A stretch of DNA of 64,000 bases. Origin: Chrysaora quinquecirrha (lineage: Eukaryota > Cnidaria > Scyphozoa > Semaeostomeae > Pelagiidae). Location: the NCBI GenBank assembly GCA_014526335.1, contig JACTAT010000037.1:7331818-7395817 (forward strand), in the 5' to 3' direction. The translations under genes and the position numbers were made by a program. Below, in pieces: positions 10,001 to 22,232 of the stretch. The notes beneath the pieces are model-generated. The model worked only from the letters and a program-made list of their open reading frames with translations, had not been told where the DNA came from and made no database searches. The first letter of the stretch is position 1. The number at the start of each line of letters is the position of its first letter.

Positions 10001-13000
10001 TTTATAAGAAACTCGTTTATAAGAAACTCAGTACTGAGATCAATATTGGTTAAGAAACTTCCAGTACTCGACCAAAAATGATAAGAAACTCGCAGGTCTC
10101 AACAATATTTAGAATTAGAAAAATAGCATCGAGAACCGAACTTTTGTCACACTTTAAGTGTCTATTTTTGCGAAAAACAGGTGATGTAAACGTGAATTGT
10201 ATTGCTTCTTCTATTTGTCAAATTTAAGTGTCAATTACCTGTTTTGGCATTAGAAAAATTTTGATCCCTGCGGAGCTGCTAAGAAACTTTCAGTACCAAA
10301 ATTGCACAAAAATTAAGAAACTTTGAGTGTAGGCCCATAGTAATACATTGGAACTTCAAGATGGCGAAAACTACAACGGTATTATCCGGTGTAGAATGCT
10401 GTACACTGTATGGAAGTTTGTTTTTGCTTATAAGTGACCTTTGAGACGAAAGTATGAGGTACGTTTAGGGGTTCCAGGAAACGTGGGAACATGCGAAATG
10501 TATCCAGGGAACAAGGGAACGGGGAACAAGGGGGTTTTCTCAAGGGAACAGGGGACTATGTCGTGTCCGTTGTTCGAAGTTTCCGCAGTAAAGAGGTGTC
10601 CAGTTACATCTGAAGGTGTCCGGCTACAGGTGCGTTCTTTTGAAGCGAATCAGAAATTTGCATTCGGTCTTTCGAGCAATATTATTTCGAGCAATATAAT
10701 TGGACCATATCAAGTTTCCAGAAAGTATCTAGCCTCTTTCAAGTAGCTTCCGCAACAAACTATGAAAATCCACGCAATAAGGAAAAATTTTAATCCAACA
10801 GCTGACAAATCTTGACACAAATCTTTAAGAGTTGGCTTTGCCTCCTTTCCAGCCATTTTGGCGCGAAAATCAGACTCGACCCAGTCCTAAATTACCATGT
10901 AACCTAAAGACGCAGCGTGAAACAACGAAAATCAGTTCCACAAGAACAAAGAAAATGTTCGTTGCATGGCTAAGCAATAAAAGCGAATGGCAACGACAGA
11001 AATTAACTTGATTCGCTGAGGAAAAGCGAAGAAGCTTCGCTGCTGTAATGAAAAGATCGCTACAATGTCGAATCAAACTCTTGCTTCGCTCCAAAAGAAC
11101 GCACCCTACATCTATCGATGCTTGGTTGCAACGTTTTCGCGTCCGATTAATTTTGGTGTATATTTTTTACATAAGTAACTATCATTTCCCTGGTGGGAAA
11201 TTTACAATCTATTTTTGTTACAATATGGATTGCCTTAGTGTGCTTTAAAATCGTTTCAGCAGTTTTCAGGCTTTTCAGCACTTTCATGACAAATTTGTAA
11301 AACAACATCTACACTCTTAGAAATAAAGGTTTTTGAAAGGTTTTTTGGAGGGCCGGAAGGTTTTTCAATCACGAAGGTTCTTTTATAAAACCTTTGAAGG
11401 TCTTTGAAAGAGAAAAAAGGTTCTTAAACTGCAATGGGGTTTTTCGTATTAACATTTAAAAGAAAAAACCTATTTAGGTTCTGTGCCAAAAACTTAAGGT
11501 TCTTTCAAAAACATTGAAAAGGTTTTTTCTGTTATTTTCGGCGTTCGACTCGTTGAGTTTTGCTCTAAAGCCTTAAAAAGGTTTTTTGCAAATACGCAAA
11601 TGGCGTACAACATTTTAACACAGACGCCTTCAGGCTGAGGTGCTAGCACTTAAAACTTGGGTTGATATCAGCGATATCAGACTCAGAAACTTTATGAACA
11701 GGATTCTTTGGAAAGCTCTGATTATTCGTATACGTCAAACCTGAAATTTAACTTCTAAGAAATTAATTTCAGTAAATTCACACAAGCAAATTCTTTCTGA
11801 GTTTGAAACAAAATGGCAAAATAATTTATCTTGGTTTGGCTCAGTAGTAAAGAGAAGCAAAGTTTGACCCCGGACTTGTGTATCAGAGTCATTTTTTATT
11901 AAAATATGAGAAAGTTTAATTTGAAATAGTTAAAGTAGTCCGAACGTTGCATTTGCAAAGGTTTCAGGGTTTTTCATATGGTTTTTTAAAAAACCTTTGC
12001 CTGCACGCTACGTGATTGGTCGATTCTTCCCGCCATTCCTGTGTACCATGTGAAAGAAAGAAGCTGATTGGACCGAATGCCTGTGACAGACTTTGAAAGA
12101 AAAATCAAGGTGGTGTCAAAGTGAGTTTGCCAGCCAGTTGAAGAAAACGAATGCCTTACAAGCTCAAGAGGACAAGAGAAGCTTTATGATATCAAGTGAG
12201 TTTTATTTTGCTGAATTATTAGCTATTTTCCAAAGCATTTTCGTGAACTATAACTGTCTGAAGAAGTTGAAAAGTATTATGACTATGCACGTGTACGAAT
12301 AGGAAATGAGGAGAAATATAGCCCCTAGGACTGTGATTTTCACGTGGATTTTAAGATATAAGCAATAGATAGAAAGCCATCAAAAGATATTTGACTTTGC
12401 AAACACGCAAGACTTGCTTGCCAAACAATGCTTGCCTTGTTAAAAATAAAAAAATCAGCTTTTGAGATATATTTCCAAAAGCACAAATGCACAGAATATG
12501 ATTTTGGCCTGATGTCGTTGAAAAATTTCGACCGACCTGTTCACATAAGTTTTTCTGTTGATGTTTTCTTATTGATGCCCAAAAAAGCGGCTGAAAAGTT
12601 CTGGTAAGCAGGTTTTTGTAAAAAAGCAGCGAAGGGAGCCTTTATATCATTGTTTATTTCAATATATCATTTATTACTCCATATTTATCGTTTCTGTGCT
12701 TCCATTTTTCAAGGTGAGATTAAAGACTGCAGAAAATGAAACAAGGTGAACAAGAGAAGGAAGAGATGGAAATGAGCTCAATTAACTTTACCAAATAAAA
12801 GAGGAGAAGGCAGTTAGAGATGAAAGAACAATGAAACAAAAACAAAATGGACGAAGCAACGAAGAAGTATAAAGAAGCTGTAAAGAAGAAGGAAGATGCA
12901 AAGTTAAGGAAACTCGCATTGAAGGGACAAGTATACATAATTTAATGCGCGGCGGTCTCTAAGGCAGACAAGAGGCACTAATACACACAGGGTTGGCAGT

Positions 13001-16000
13001 ATTTGGGATCGTATTTGGCAAATTCACTACAATATGATAATAATAATGATACATTGTTTATTGATTCTAATCTGCCACCAACTTCTTGGTGGCCAACCCG
13101 CCTTCTACGATCCAGATTACTGTTGTTGTTGTTATAAAATTTTTAACATACATTGTTTAAGAGTTCGGCATTATAATCTTGGTTTAACAGTTCCACCACT
13201 GGCAAAACTTTACTAGTACGTTTGACAAGATATTCATTCAAGAACTTCTTCGTCCTGCAACAAGGAACTTCTTGACCAACTGATCTCTGATCTGTCCTAA
13301 TCTTCCATTACCGGTTTTCCAGCAAAACTTTTCGCATAACGACCTTCTATTTCACTGCCTTCGAACGTTGCGGATAAAGTGCTTCAACAGGTAATGTCTG
13401 TAGCTAAAACTTAAAGAAAAGGACTATGACTTAGTATTTCATAACGTTGCAAAGACTGAAATATTATATGGTTTGGACTAGTTTGTGCGTTTTATTCAAT
13501 ATCAAAACAACTGTTTCGCAATTGAAGTTTCTGGTAGAGCTATACCGCTAGATATGACGAAAACAACTTTGTGGGATGATCTGGCAAGCCCGCTTACATG
13601 ACTAACTTTACAATGATCATCTTGAATATTTCCGAAATTTCGAATGTTCAATAAATGAGTTAAGAAATTCACAAGAAAAAAACGACAGTTAAACATGTTT
13701 CGAACTATCCTAGGTCATCTTCAGTTACCTTTTTGAACATATATTCGCCTCATTTTCAACGAGTCTGACTGAATGAAACACATTTAAATATTGCATATGC
13801 GGGAGACAGATCTATTCAGCACGGCCCGCCTGGAGGTTATTACATAGAGGGAACTTATAAACAGGGATGTTTAAGGGCCCTCAAGGTCAGTAGTACCTCA
13901 TGCACACTTGGCCCGTAGCTACAACACGTTGGCTTGATTATTTCAGTGAGGAAATTATGCAGACTGAGAGAACAGATTTTGTCGCAATTTCAAATCCCCA
14001 CCCCTATATGGCCCTATATAGACTTGATCCAACTTGTGAACTGACTTGGATCGAGGACTCCGACACGGTAAGCACTGTTATATTACATTAGAGACGTGGT
14101 GCTAACTCAGTGCAAGAGACATCGTACAGTGCAAGTTCATGCACCATCAAACAATATAACATCATTCTAGCCGTGAAATTAGCGGCTGACACAGTAAGCC
14201 TGCTTAATTCATTTGGGAAACCTTATTTAACGTTTGAGATGACGTAGCACATGGCTCAGTAGGCTTTACTATTCATTGGGACCTCTTTCAACCTTGAACT
14301 GACATGGCTCTTCGCAATCTACTCAGAAGGTTTAATTATTTCATTTCGGATGCTTCATACCACTTTAAAACTGATTGTTGTGGGCGTTGTTATCATCTTT
14401 TGAACCCCGTTCAGTAGGCTTTCGTATTTCTACTGGAACTACATTCAACCTTTTAGCGGACTCAGTACTTAGCCCCTGGCTCAGTAGGCTTAATTATTAC
14501 TTTTGGAACCTCATTCAACTTTGAGCTGACTCATCTCCTAGCCACAGACTCAGTACGCCTTTCTATTGCTTTGGAACCTCATTCAACCTTTGAGCTGACT
14601 CAGCTCCTGGCCACTGACTCAGTAGGCCTTCATATTGCTTTCCGACCTCATTCAACTTTTGAGCTGACTCAGCTCCTGGACACTGACTCAGTAGGCCTTC
14701 ATATTGCTTTCCAACCTCATTCAACTTTTGGGCTGACTCAGCTCCTGGACACTGACTCAGTAGGCCTTCATATTGCTCCGGAAAACTCATTCAACTTTTG
14801 AGCTGACTCAGCCCCTGGCCACTGACTCAGTAGGCCTTCATATTGCTTTCCGACCTCATTCAACTTTTGGGCTGACTCAGCTCCTGGACACTGACTCAGT
14901 AGGCCTTCATATTGCTTCGGAACCTCATTCAACTTTTGAGCTGACTCAGCCCCTGGCCAATGACTCAGTAGGCCTTCATATTGCTTCGGAACCTCATTCA
15001 ACCTTTGAGCTGACTCAGCTCCTGGCCACTGACTCAGTAGGCCTTCATATTGCTTTCCGACCTCATTCAACTTTTGAGCTGACTCAGCTCCTGGCCACTG
15101 ACTCAGTAGGCCTTCATATTGCTTTCCAACCTCATTCAACTTTTGGGCTGACTCAGCTCCTGGACACTGACTCAGTAGGCCTTCATATTGCTCCGGAAAA
15201 CTCATTCAACTTTTGAGCTGACTCAGCCCCTGGCCACTGACTCAGTAGGCCTTCATATTGCTTTCCGACCTCATTCAACTTTTGAGCTGACTCAGCTCCT
15301 GGACACTGACTCAGTAGGCCTTCATATTGCTTTGGAACCTCATTCAACTTTTGAGCTGACTCAGCCCCTGGCCACTGACTCAGTAGGCCTTCATATTGCT
15401 TCGGAACCTCATTCAACCTTTGAGCTGACTCAGCTCCTGGCCACTGACTCAGTAGGCCTTCATATTGCTTTCCGACCTCATTCAACTTTTGAGCTGACTC
15501 AGCTCTTTGCCACTGACTCAGTAGGCCTTCATATTGCTTTCCGACCTCATTCAACTTTTGGGCTGACTCAGCTCCTGGACACTGACTCAGTAGGCCTTCA
15601 TATTGCTTTGGAACCTCATTCAACCTTTGAGCTGACTCAGCTTCTGGACACTGACTCAGTAGGCCTTCATATTGCTTCGGAACCTCATTCAACCTTTGAG
15701 CTGACTCAGCTCCTGGCCACTGACTCAGTAGGCCTTCATATTGCCTTCCAACCTCATTCAACTTTTGAGCTGACTCAGCTCCTGGCCACTGACTCAGTAG
15801 GCCTTCATATTGCTTTCCGACCTCATTCAACTATTGAGCTAACTCAGCTCCTGGACACTGACTCAGTAGGCCTTTATATTGCTTCGGAACCTCGTTCAAC
15901 TTTTGAGCTGACTAAGCACTTTGAGAGGACCCAGCTTTAAGCCCTGGACATAGTAGGAACTGGGCATGGGCATGGGTATGGGTATGCCCAGTCTCTTGGA

Positions 16001-19000
16001 AACCTATTTGACATTTGAGTTGATTCGGCATTTGGTCACAGACTCAGCAGGCTTTATTATTTCATATCAGATGCTACATACAACTTGTGAGCTGCCTCAG
16101 CTGCTAATGACTCAGTAGGCCTTTGTACTTCCTTACAACCCTTTTTTTAACTGCTGAGCTAACTCAGCTTCTAGCCACTGACTTGGTAGGCTTTAGCATT
16201 TCATTCGGGACCTCATACAACCTTAGGGATGACTCTGCTTCTAGCCTACTTACAATTGGGACTTTGTGCTTGTCCAGGAAAATAGTTTTGGACATACAGT
16301 TTCATTCACCCTCACACGATATAAACCTCAGTTAACATTGAGCTATGTCAGCATGTAGATACTGACTCACAAGGCTTTGTAATAACATTTGAGCTTTTCT
16401 AACTCATTTAAACAGATTGAGTACAATGCAGCTTTAGCAGCTTTAAACAATATAGACCTCATTCCGCTATGGAACTGGCTCAGCTACTGACACAGTACGC
16501 ATGATAATATCATTGGGAACTTTGCTCTTATTCAGCAAAACAGTTTTGTACATGCGGTGACATTCACTCTCCCACAATCAAAACCTTGTTGACTTTGAGC
16601 TAATTGATCACCCATTGAATGGGGTTTGTTTTAGTGTGACAACTTGATGTATAATGTCAACGTGTTTAGATCCTCATGTTCACCCTTAATTCTGACTAAC
16701 CTGTGAAGAAATCAATTAGCCTGTGGAAAGAAAAAGATTAAGACAAGCCTAAGGAACACATGCCAATGGAACAGCTTCCCTGCTGGGAATGTGTTGTAGA
16801 AACAATGATTGGATGAACCCCTTGAGAGGAGGACAACATTTCCTTCAGGATATTATCTAGTTTCATTAAAGGAATTGTACATATTTTCTACTAGAACTAT
16901 TGCTCTAGCCAGTGCATTTTGCGTAGGAGAGGGTGGGTGGGTAAATTAAACACAGCATTGATATATAAATTTAATCCACCAGTTGGTTATCTAACAAAAC
17001 ATTGCAAACTCCAATCATCAGTGCTTCTAATGGCTGAATGCCAAGCACATGGCTGAATGCAAGAGGAGTAGAACCGAGACCTTCGCATTAATCATCATTT
17101 ACGCCTGGGGCGTAAATGGACCATTAATGCGCGGCGGTCTCTAAGGCAGACAAGAGGCACTAATACACACAGGGTTGGCAGTATTTGGGATCGTATTTGG
17201 CAAATTCACTACAATATGATAATAATAATGATACATTGTTTATTGATTCTAATCTGCCACCAACTTCTTGGTGGCCAACCCGCCAAAATACCGCCCAAAT
17301 AGCCAACCCTGCACATACACTATAAATGAGAAGTCAACTGGCAAGAACTGGTACAACTTGCCGAACAGTAAAATTTTAGGGCTGCCTCTGGTATTAAACA
17401 TAGCTGTGAAAACCATGTGCTTATTGACATGCAATCGCTTTGCTCAGTGCCATTTGGTTTCATTGAAGGGCCTGGATTGTTGGTGATACACAATACCCTT
17501 CATTACAACTACACAATAGCTGTACATTATAAGGCCCAGCAGCAATCAAACTGATAACAATGCATGTGTAATGATGAAATCACTGGTGTTAAGAAAAGTG
17601 CCTGAGACATTTTATTTTTGGTTGAAGCACGTTATAGCGAAATACAAAATAACTATACTGGGGGACTCCTATTATATTGTCGATAACTGATGAAAGACCT
17701 TGAAACTCTCCATCTCAGATGGTGGACAGTGCCTGTACCACAAACAGTGCAAACTGAATGCACGCCAACTTATAATGCATGCGGGGACCCTACAGATTTC
17801 TGAGCATCACAGCTTGAAAAGAAACAACTTGAAAGTCAAAGTGCGTGGGTTTTTTTTTTTTCGTCACGGTTAGAAGGAATTCTTAACAAAACAATACTTC
17901 CCATATATCCTCGACCTTATGCAGACGCTTTCCTTGAACTCAAAATTTGTACTGTTGCTCTCTCAGTTCGATCATCTCATGTCTTCCCTTTCCCTTCCTT
18001 CCTTCCTTGGTTTTGGCGCCTTGCAAGATGCCATTACTCCAACGAGTTAAATTTGATATCACATATTATGGTATATTTCCAACTTGTACTCTTTGTGTTG
18101 ATGGTTTGTTGATCACGGCTGAGTATGGTGATTGCATGCTTGAAAATTAGTAACAGAATTATTCTAGCCTTCGACTCTTTCAAACAGCCTAGGCCCAGCT
18201 TTGCCTTCTTGGCGGCCTCTGGCTCTGACAAGTTTTCACAGTTCTGTTTCTAAAAAACACAGCCACAACGTAGGAATTCAGGAATTCAGTTCCAATGTAG
18301 CAGAAAAAGATCCTTCATAAATTAAACACAGCATTGATATATAAATTTAATCCACCAGTTGGTTATCTAACAAAACATTGCAAACTCCAATCATCAGTGC
18401 TTCTAATGGCTGAATGCCAAGCACATGGCTGAATGCAAGAGGAGTAGAACCGAGACCTTCGCATTAATCATCATTTACGCCTGGGGCGTAAATGGACCAT
18501 TAATTTTAACAACTTACTGAAATGTTAATAAATATTTTTCATTTGTAATTCTTTTTTATGAGTTATTTTGCACAAAATACAATGTTAAATTCTAACATCC
18601 ATTCTCTTTTTTAAAATTGGAAAGTTTTTAAAAATTGCTGAGCAGGGTTTTTCAGAAAGGTGGCGGAATAACGGCGAAATAAAGGCGGCGAAATGGACGA
18701 AATATAAGTTCTTCTTAAAACCCTTGAAAGATTCTGCTAAAAACCCTCAAGCAGGGTTTTCTAAAAGTATCGTAAAGGTTTTTAATGAATAGTTGTCGAA
18801 AACCTAAGAAGGTTCTTCAAAAAACCTTCTCACAGGGTTTTTGGAAAAACCTTTGAATGAGGTTTTTTAAAAGTCTTGAAAAGGTTCGAAATATGTATGA
18901 TTTTAAAAAACTTGTAAAGGTTTTGTAAAAACTCTTTATTTCTAAGAGTGTACCTCCCCGTTTACACCGAGCACCCACAAATTTTATCCTGAATGAATTT

Positions 19001-22000
19001 GCAGCCCCGGCCCACCCCCCAGCAATTAGGCACCTAATAGTTTGACTTATTAGAAGAGAGGTATAAAAGAAATAGCTCCTCTTCCGAGTTTAAATTCTTC
19101 GTTTGCAATCAAAAGAATGAGCATGCTTGCAAGAGGTGCAGAGGTCATTTGCAGATGATGTTAGCTTCCCGAAATTTGATCAAATGGTATAGCAAACTGT
19201 GCTGAAATGTAGTGTACTTTCGGCCAACATTTTGGCCAAAAATGATGGCACGGTTTTCAGCCGCCTTTACCAACAAATATGTTCAATGTTATAATTGGAT
19301 CATATTTAAAAATCTCGTCTGGATAATCGTGGCTAGCAAAGCAGGTTGTCACTGAACAATAATCTCATTGTTTTAGGTTCTCTTCTGTACAATGGTCCAT
19401 ACAATAGAAAGCGGTGAAAAGCCCAAATTAGGAAGTTTGTCGTTAGGCTACACAAAAGAACAAGTGGATGCAATCAGGCAGTTGAAACATGGAAAAGATA
19501 ATTTCGATCGATTAGGATTACGCCCTGACGCTTCAAGGTATGTTTGGGAAAGCTTAAGTTCTCATCTTCATACTAGGCTAAACGATCAAACATTGTTTGT
19601 CAAACATTTGAAATTTGCTTGTCAAGCGAAACATCCGACCGTTTGGCTATGTTGCAAAACTATATTTGTCAAACATTTTCGCTTGTGTCACGAAGAAATG
19701 TTTTCGAACTATTTAAAAAACACTGGGCAACAAATTTAGTTTACCTTAGCTTAGTAAATATATTTGGACTTATCAAGCTGTTTCTGACACCGTATTAGAC
19801 ATGATGGTCACCACTTATCATGACAAGCCTTTGATATTTAGTTGGGCAACGTTTCGAGAGAGATCCGTCTCCCATCATCGGGCAATGAGAAATGTGGTTT
19901 CTTTCTTATTATTTCTTATTCTTACCTTAGCTTGTCTAACAATGTTTTGTGATGGGGCTAAACGGTTAAACATTGCCTCTAAAGTAAATCTTAAATTTTT
20001 TACCAACAATGTTTGCTCATTTGACCATGTTCTAGCTGATACATGTGTGGCCCGTATAACTGAGACATCGTACGAAGAAAAGATCAGCATCTGCTGGGTC
20101 ACGATACACGTGTTTTTTTTTTTTTTACAAAGAACCACTTTATAAGGTACCTCCATGTAGGAGGTCCAATGATTTAGAAACTAAAACCATTAAAGATAAA
20201 ATTACGAAGGAACTTTTCAATTTGGAATATTTCTATCACTACCAACAATTAAGAATTAGGAAGCCGGTTCCATACATTTGCAGTTAACTTCACATAGATT
20301 GTACAGGGTGTTCCAAAAAAAGGAACCCGATTTAGAAATTGTTTTTATTACAAAACCATGGCTTCAATGCCAATAAATTTTTGTCCGAGTTGTGCTTTTT
20401 TGCAGTGTATATTTGGTCGTTCTTTGTGTTGGCTGGCTAAAAAAATTTTGTGTAAAAAATTTTGTTTCTTCCTAGCGCTATTAATGAAGTAAAGCATTAT
20501 AGGATTAAAGCATCTAAAGCATTAAAGCATCTGCATCATTCTTATTCCTTCAAAAACATAAGTACCAGATTGCATGCCCAAAAATTAAATTTTGACTTAA
20601 GTACAAAGGTTTCGTTACCGGGTTCCTTTTTTTTGGAATACCCTGTATGTTACGCACGTATCAAATGTTTCCTTGAGTAGTTTTCAGCTTTGCTCAAATA
20701 CAAGTGTATCTTTATATAGTGAGGGAGCTTAGCGTTACAATCGTGCATTTTATGATACCAATATGAAACTTGGCACACATATAGAGTTGAACATGCTGAA
20801 AAAAATAGGGTCGAAACCCCAATCGAAATTTGCCCCTAAATGCTATTTTTAGACCTAAATACTCGGACCCAGTCCTCCATGAGAAAACTAGCGAATTACA
20901 CATTATTAAGCACGCTAGCTTCCTAAAAACAACAGATTCGTGATCAGCGTCATCAATTCAGTTTATATCAACAAAATATTTTTATTATAGGCCTTCTAAA
21001 AAAATTAGCTATGACGTCATGTTTTTGATGACGTCATAGAATGTTTAAAAAATGGGACCAACTGATAATTAAATGCATGTTTTCAGAAGGTGATTTCAAC
21101 AAAATCACAATTGGTTACGATATGACGAGATCCGAGCTCCAAATTACGCTTAACACAAACAAATGAAGAAGAATAATTAACATAAAGTACCGGGTGCACC
21201 AAAAAAGTAGACACGTTTGCAGAGATATTTATCAAAATCTAAACCACAGATAATCTTACTAATTTCTCAAAAAACACGTCGAAAAGAGAAAGGAAAAGTT
21301 TGGAACTAAAGTCATGGCACTATATATGCAAGTAATTTACTAAGGGAAATTTGGTTCTTAAATCAAAAGAGGCCCAAAAGTAAGGAACTTGTGGAACTAG
21401 ACCTTGAACAAGGTTCTTTATGAAACAAAAAAGCGTGTACAACGCGAAAAAAATGGCAGATGAAAGGCCCTGGGCAAATGAACTGAGAATTTCACTGAAC
21501 GTGCCACTGAACAGTTTCGGCTATGTTCAGTGCCGAGTGGCCAAATGAACTTAACATTTCACTAAACATTTCACTGAACTTGCCACTGAACCTTTTTGGC
21601 TATGTTTAATTGCGTGACCAAATGAACTGAGAATACCTGAAACAGGTGAAGGTGAAGGTGGTGAAGGTGAAATGGTGTTTTAGCGCCAGTTGCTAGGATC
21701 TCAGTAGTAGGTTAACTACTCGAGACCTCGACCCTGGCTGCGACGCTACCGTGGCTGGGCTCGAAACCAATTGTGCTCATCGAACATTTTTTACTCTAAT
21801 CAAACATTTTCTGAACAATGTTGCTATAATTTTCGCAAATGTTCAGTAAAATGTTCAGCTCATTTGTCCAGGGCTTTACACGAACAAAATTTCACCCTTT
21901 ACTCAAACAGCTTCTCAAGCACCACACCTAGAATCTTCCCCTAATCTTCCTAAGCTATGGACAATCATTGTAGCGCTTTGGTAGTACCTATGCTAAAAAC

Positions 22001-22232
22001 CACCATGTTCATTCATAGTTAGTAGAGGAGACATGTTCATTCATAGTTAGTAGAGGAGAGCTCTAGTAACTATGGTTTGTTTTTACATTTTAGTGAGGAC
22101 GTCAACAAAGCATATAAAAGATTGGCAGTTTTGTTACATCCAGACAAGAGCTCTGCACCTGGGACAGAAGAGGCATTCAAAATACTTGCAAATGCACGAT
22201 CTAGTCTATTACAAATGATGAAAAATGAATGA
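7083..22232 (+). CDS. DNAJC27: DNAJC27 (Rab-like GTPase with C-terminal J domain)
   Basis: Six coding exons join in phase: 7083-7145, 8219-8301, 8658-8727, 9700-9987, 19377-19537 and 22094-22232. They give 267 residues, close to the usual 273. All GTPase motifs are present: P-loop GNAEVGKS (residues 15-22, split by intron 1), switch II DMAGHP (63-68), NKTD (126-129) and ETSAQ (about 155). The last exon encodes a J domain with the HPD tripeptide (237-239). This fusion of a Rab-like G domain and a J domain is unique to DNAJC27/RBJ, which is linked to MEK/ERK signalling and vesicle traffic. The start Met is the first in frame before the G domain. Intron 4 is about 9.4 kb and full of transposons, and its donor G|GTACAC overlaps a TIR-element end. 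No frame breaks were seen. Confidence 0.93.
7190..7410 (+). repeat. dispersed repeat, copy A
   Basis: This intron-1 segment is the reverse complement of 40520-40745. Shared words include 'acccacccatatgggg', 'ctttcgacgtttcttcaatttgcc' (in parts) and 'ttgatgcgattt'. It is a dispersed element of unknown class. Confidence 0.65.
7485..7882. mobile_element. short TIR element, GGAAC subfamily
   Basis: It starts TACACACGCCCTTTTTATAAGGAA and ends TTCCTTACAAAAAACGTGCA. GGAAC/GTTCC words recur inside. It is related to 5921-6284, and the ends are diverged. Confidence 0.6.
7990..8160. repeat. degenerate CCACAGTA/CACCACATCAAG tandem repeats
   Basis: Short direct words such as accaccacagtacg and ccacatcaagcataa recur several times in about 170 bp, ending 58 bp before DNAJC27 exon 2. 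Confidence 0.6.
8372..8609. mobile_element. short TIR element, AGAACA subfamily
   Basis: It starts TACACGTTCTTTTTATAAGA and ends TTCTTATAAAAAAACGTGTA. The word AAGAACA recurs about seven times inside. It is 238 bp long, non-coding, and lies in DNAJC27 intron 2. Confidence 0.75.
9989..10331. mobile_element. short TIR element at a splice donor, AGAAACT subfamily
   Basis: It begins TACACTCTTTTTTTTATAAG and ends AGAAACTTTGAGTGTA. AAGAAACT recurs inside. Its middle matches 28763-29241 in reverse orientation. Its first base is the T of the DNAJC27 intron 4 donor, since exon 4 ends AAG|GTACAC. Confidence 0.75.
12942..17128 (+). mobile_element. Helentron/HINE-like element 1, with minisatellite
   Basis: Its left terminal block (12942-13102) and right terminal block (16943-17128) are repeated, apparently without change, at the ends of the adjacent element 17124-18504. 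The 5' end ATTAATGCG...GGTCTC has an inverted partner, GAGACCTTCGCATTAAT, just before the 3' terminal hairpin CATTTACGCC/GGCGTAAATG. This asymmetric inverted-repeat plan is that of Helentron (Helitron2) elements. The middle carries the 69-bp tandem array. No Rep/helicase coding was seen, so it is non-autonomous. Confidence 0.65.
14090..16560. repeat. 69-bp minisatellite with decayed flanks
   Basis: A homogeneous core of about 20 units spans roughly 14563-15935. The unit contains ctgactcagtaggccttcat and cctcattcaacttttgagct. Increasingly diverged units extend on both sides to about 14090 and 16560. Some units are grouped in a six-unit higher-order repeat of 415 bp, marked by a 70-bp unit with ctccggaaaactc at 14776 and 15191. 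Because 69 is divisible by three, long frames are open on both strands; this is not evidence for a protein. Confidence 0.9.
17124..18504 (+). mobile_element. Helentron/HINE-like element 2, in tandem
   Basis: It shares the 161-bp left block (17124-17284) and 186-bp right block (18319-18504) with its neighbour but has a different 1 kb middle without a tandem array. The end of element 1 and the start of this one overlap at ATTAAT, so the two lie head to tail with no spacer. Confidence 0.65.
19787..19905 (-). pseudogene. Penelope-like element 3' tail, short copy
   Basis: It matches the other two tails on the minus strand, includes the CCGATGA...GAAACG hairpin segment (about 19838-19888), and has the same GTCTAATAC terminus. 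It lies in DNAJC27 intron 5. Confidence 0.65.
20105..21439. mobile_element. TACACG-ended TIR element with nested MITE
   Basis: The left end TACACGTGTTTTTTTTTTTT, followed by ACAAAGAACC, pairs with the right end GGTTCTTTATGAAACAAAAAAGCGTGTA. A mariner-like MITE lies inside. The two ends could belong to different fragments, so the extent is tentative. Confidence 0.45.
20302..20647. mobile_element. mariner-like MITE
   Basis: It starts TACAGGGTGTTCCAAAAAAA and ends TTTTTTTTGGAATACCCTGTA, with the first and last TA fitting a TA target site. It is 346 bp and has no transposase. The ends resemble Tc1/mariner-type non-autonomous elements. Confidence 0.7.
21466..21876. mobile_element. MITE with GGCCCTGGGCAAATGAACTGA ends
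   Basis: The left end ggccctgggcaaatgaactg is inverted at the right end as cagctcatttgtccagggc. GTTCAGTG/CACTGAAC words recur inside. The class is unknown. Related ends occur near 22995 and 47286. Confidence 0.65.
22004..22061. repeat. 29-bp tandem duplication
   Basis: The unit catgttcattcatagttagt plus agaggaga occurs twice in a row, 30 bp before DNAJC27 exon 6. Confidence 0.85.

Larger units (their letters stand above)
11310..18952. mobile_element. composite CACTA-like TIR element
   Basis: The outer ends are TACACTCTTAGAAATAAAG and its inverse CTTTATTTCTAAGAGTGTA. Both arms (11320-11600 and 18600-18950) are rich in AAGGTTTT/AAAACCTT subterminal repeats in opposite orientation. Without the two inserted Helentron-like elements it would be about 2 kb. 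The ends can be read as CACTC...GAGTG flanked by TA. CACTA elements usually duplicate 3 bp, so the class assignment is tentative. No transposase was recognised. A short lysine-rich reading frame at 12848-12946 may be a captured exon. Confidence 0.65.

Noticed and set aside
12848..12946. Independent small lysine-rich gene
   Set aside because: Only about 32 codons, with no start context or partner exon; noted only as a possible captured exon inside the CACTA-like element.
12942..12965. Canonical Helitron 5' end (TCTCTA)
   Set aside because: TCTCTA lies inside the left block, but the paired 3' end lacks CTRR. The asymmetric inverted repeat fits a Helentron better.
14563..15940. Repeat protein encoded by long open frames on both strands
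   Set aside because: The frames are open only because the unit is 69 bp. They switch at the 70-bp units, lack splice or start context, and lie inside an intron.
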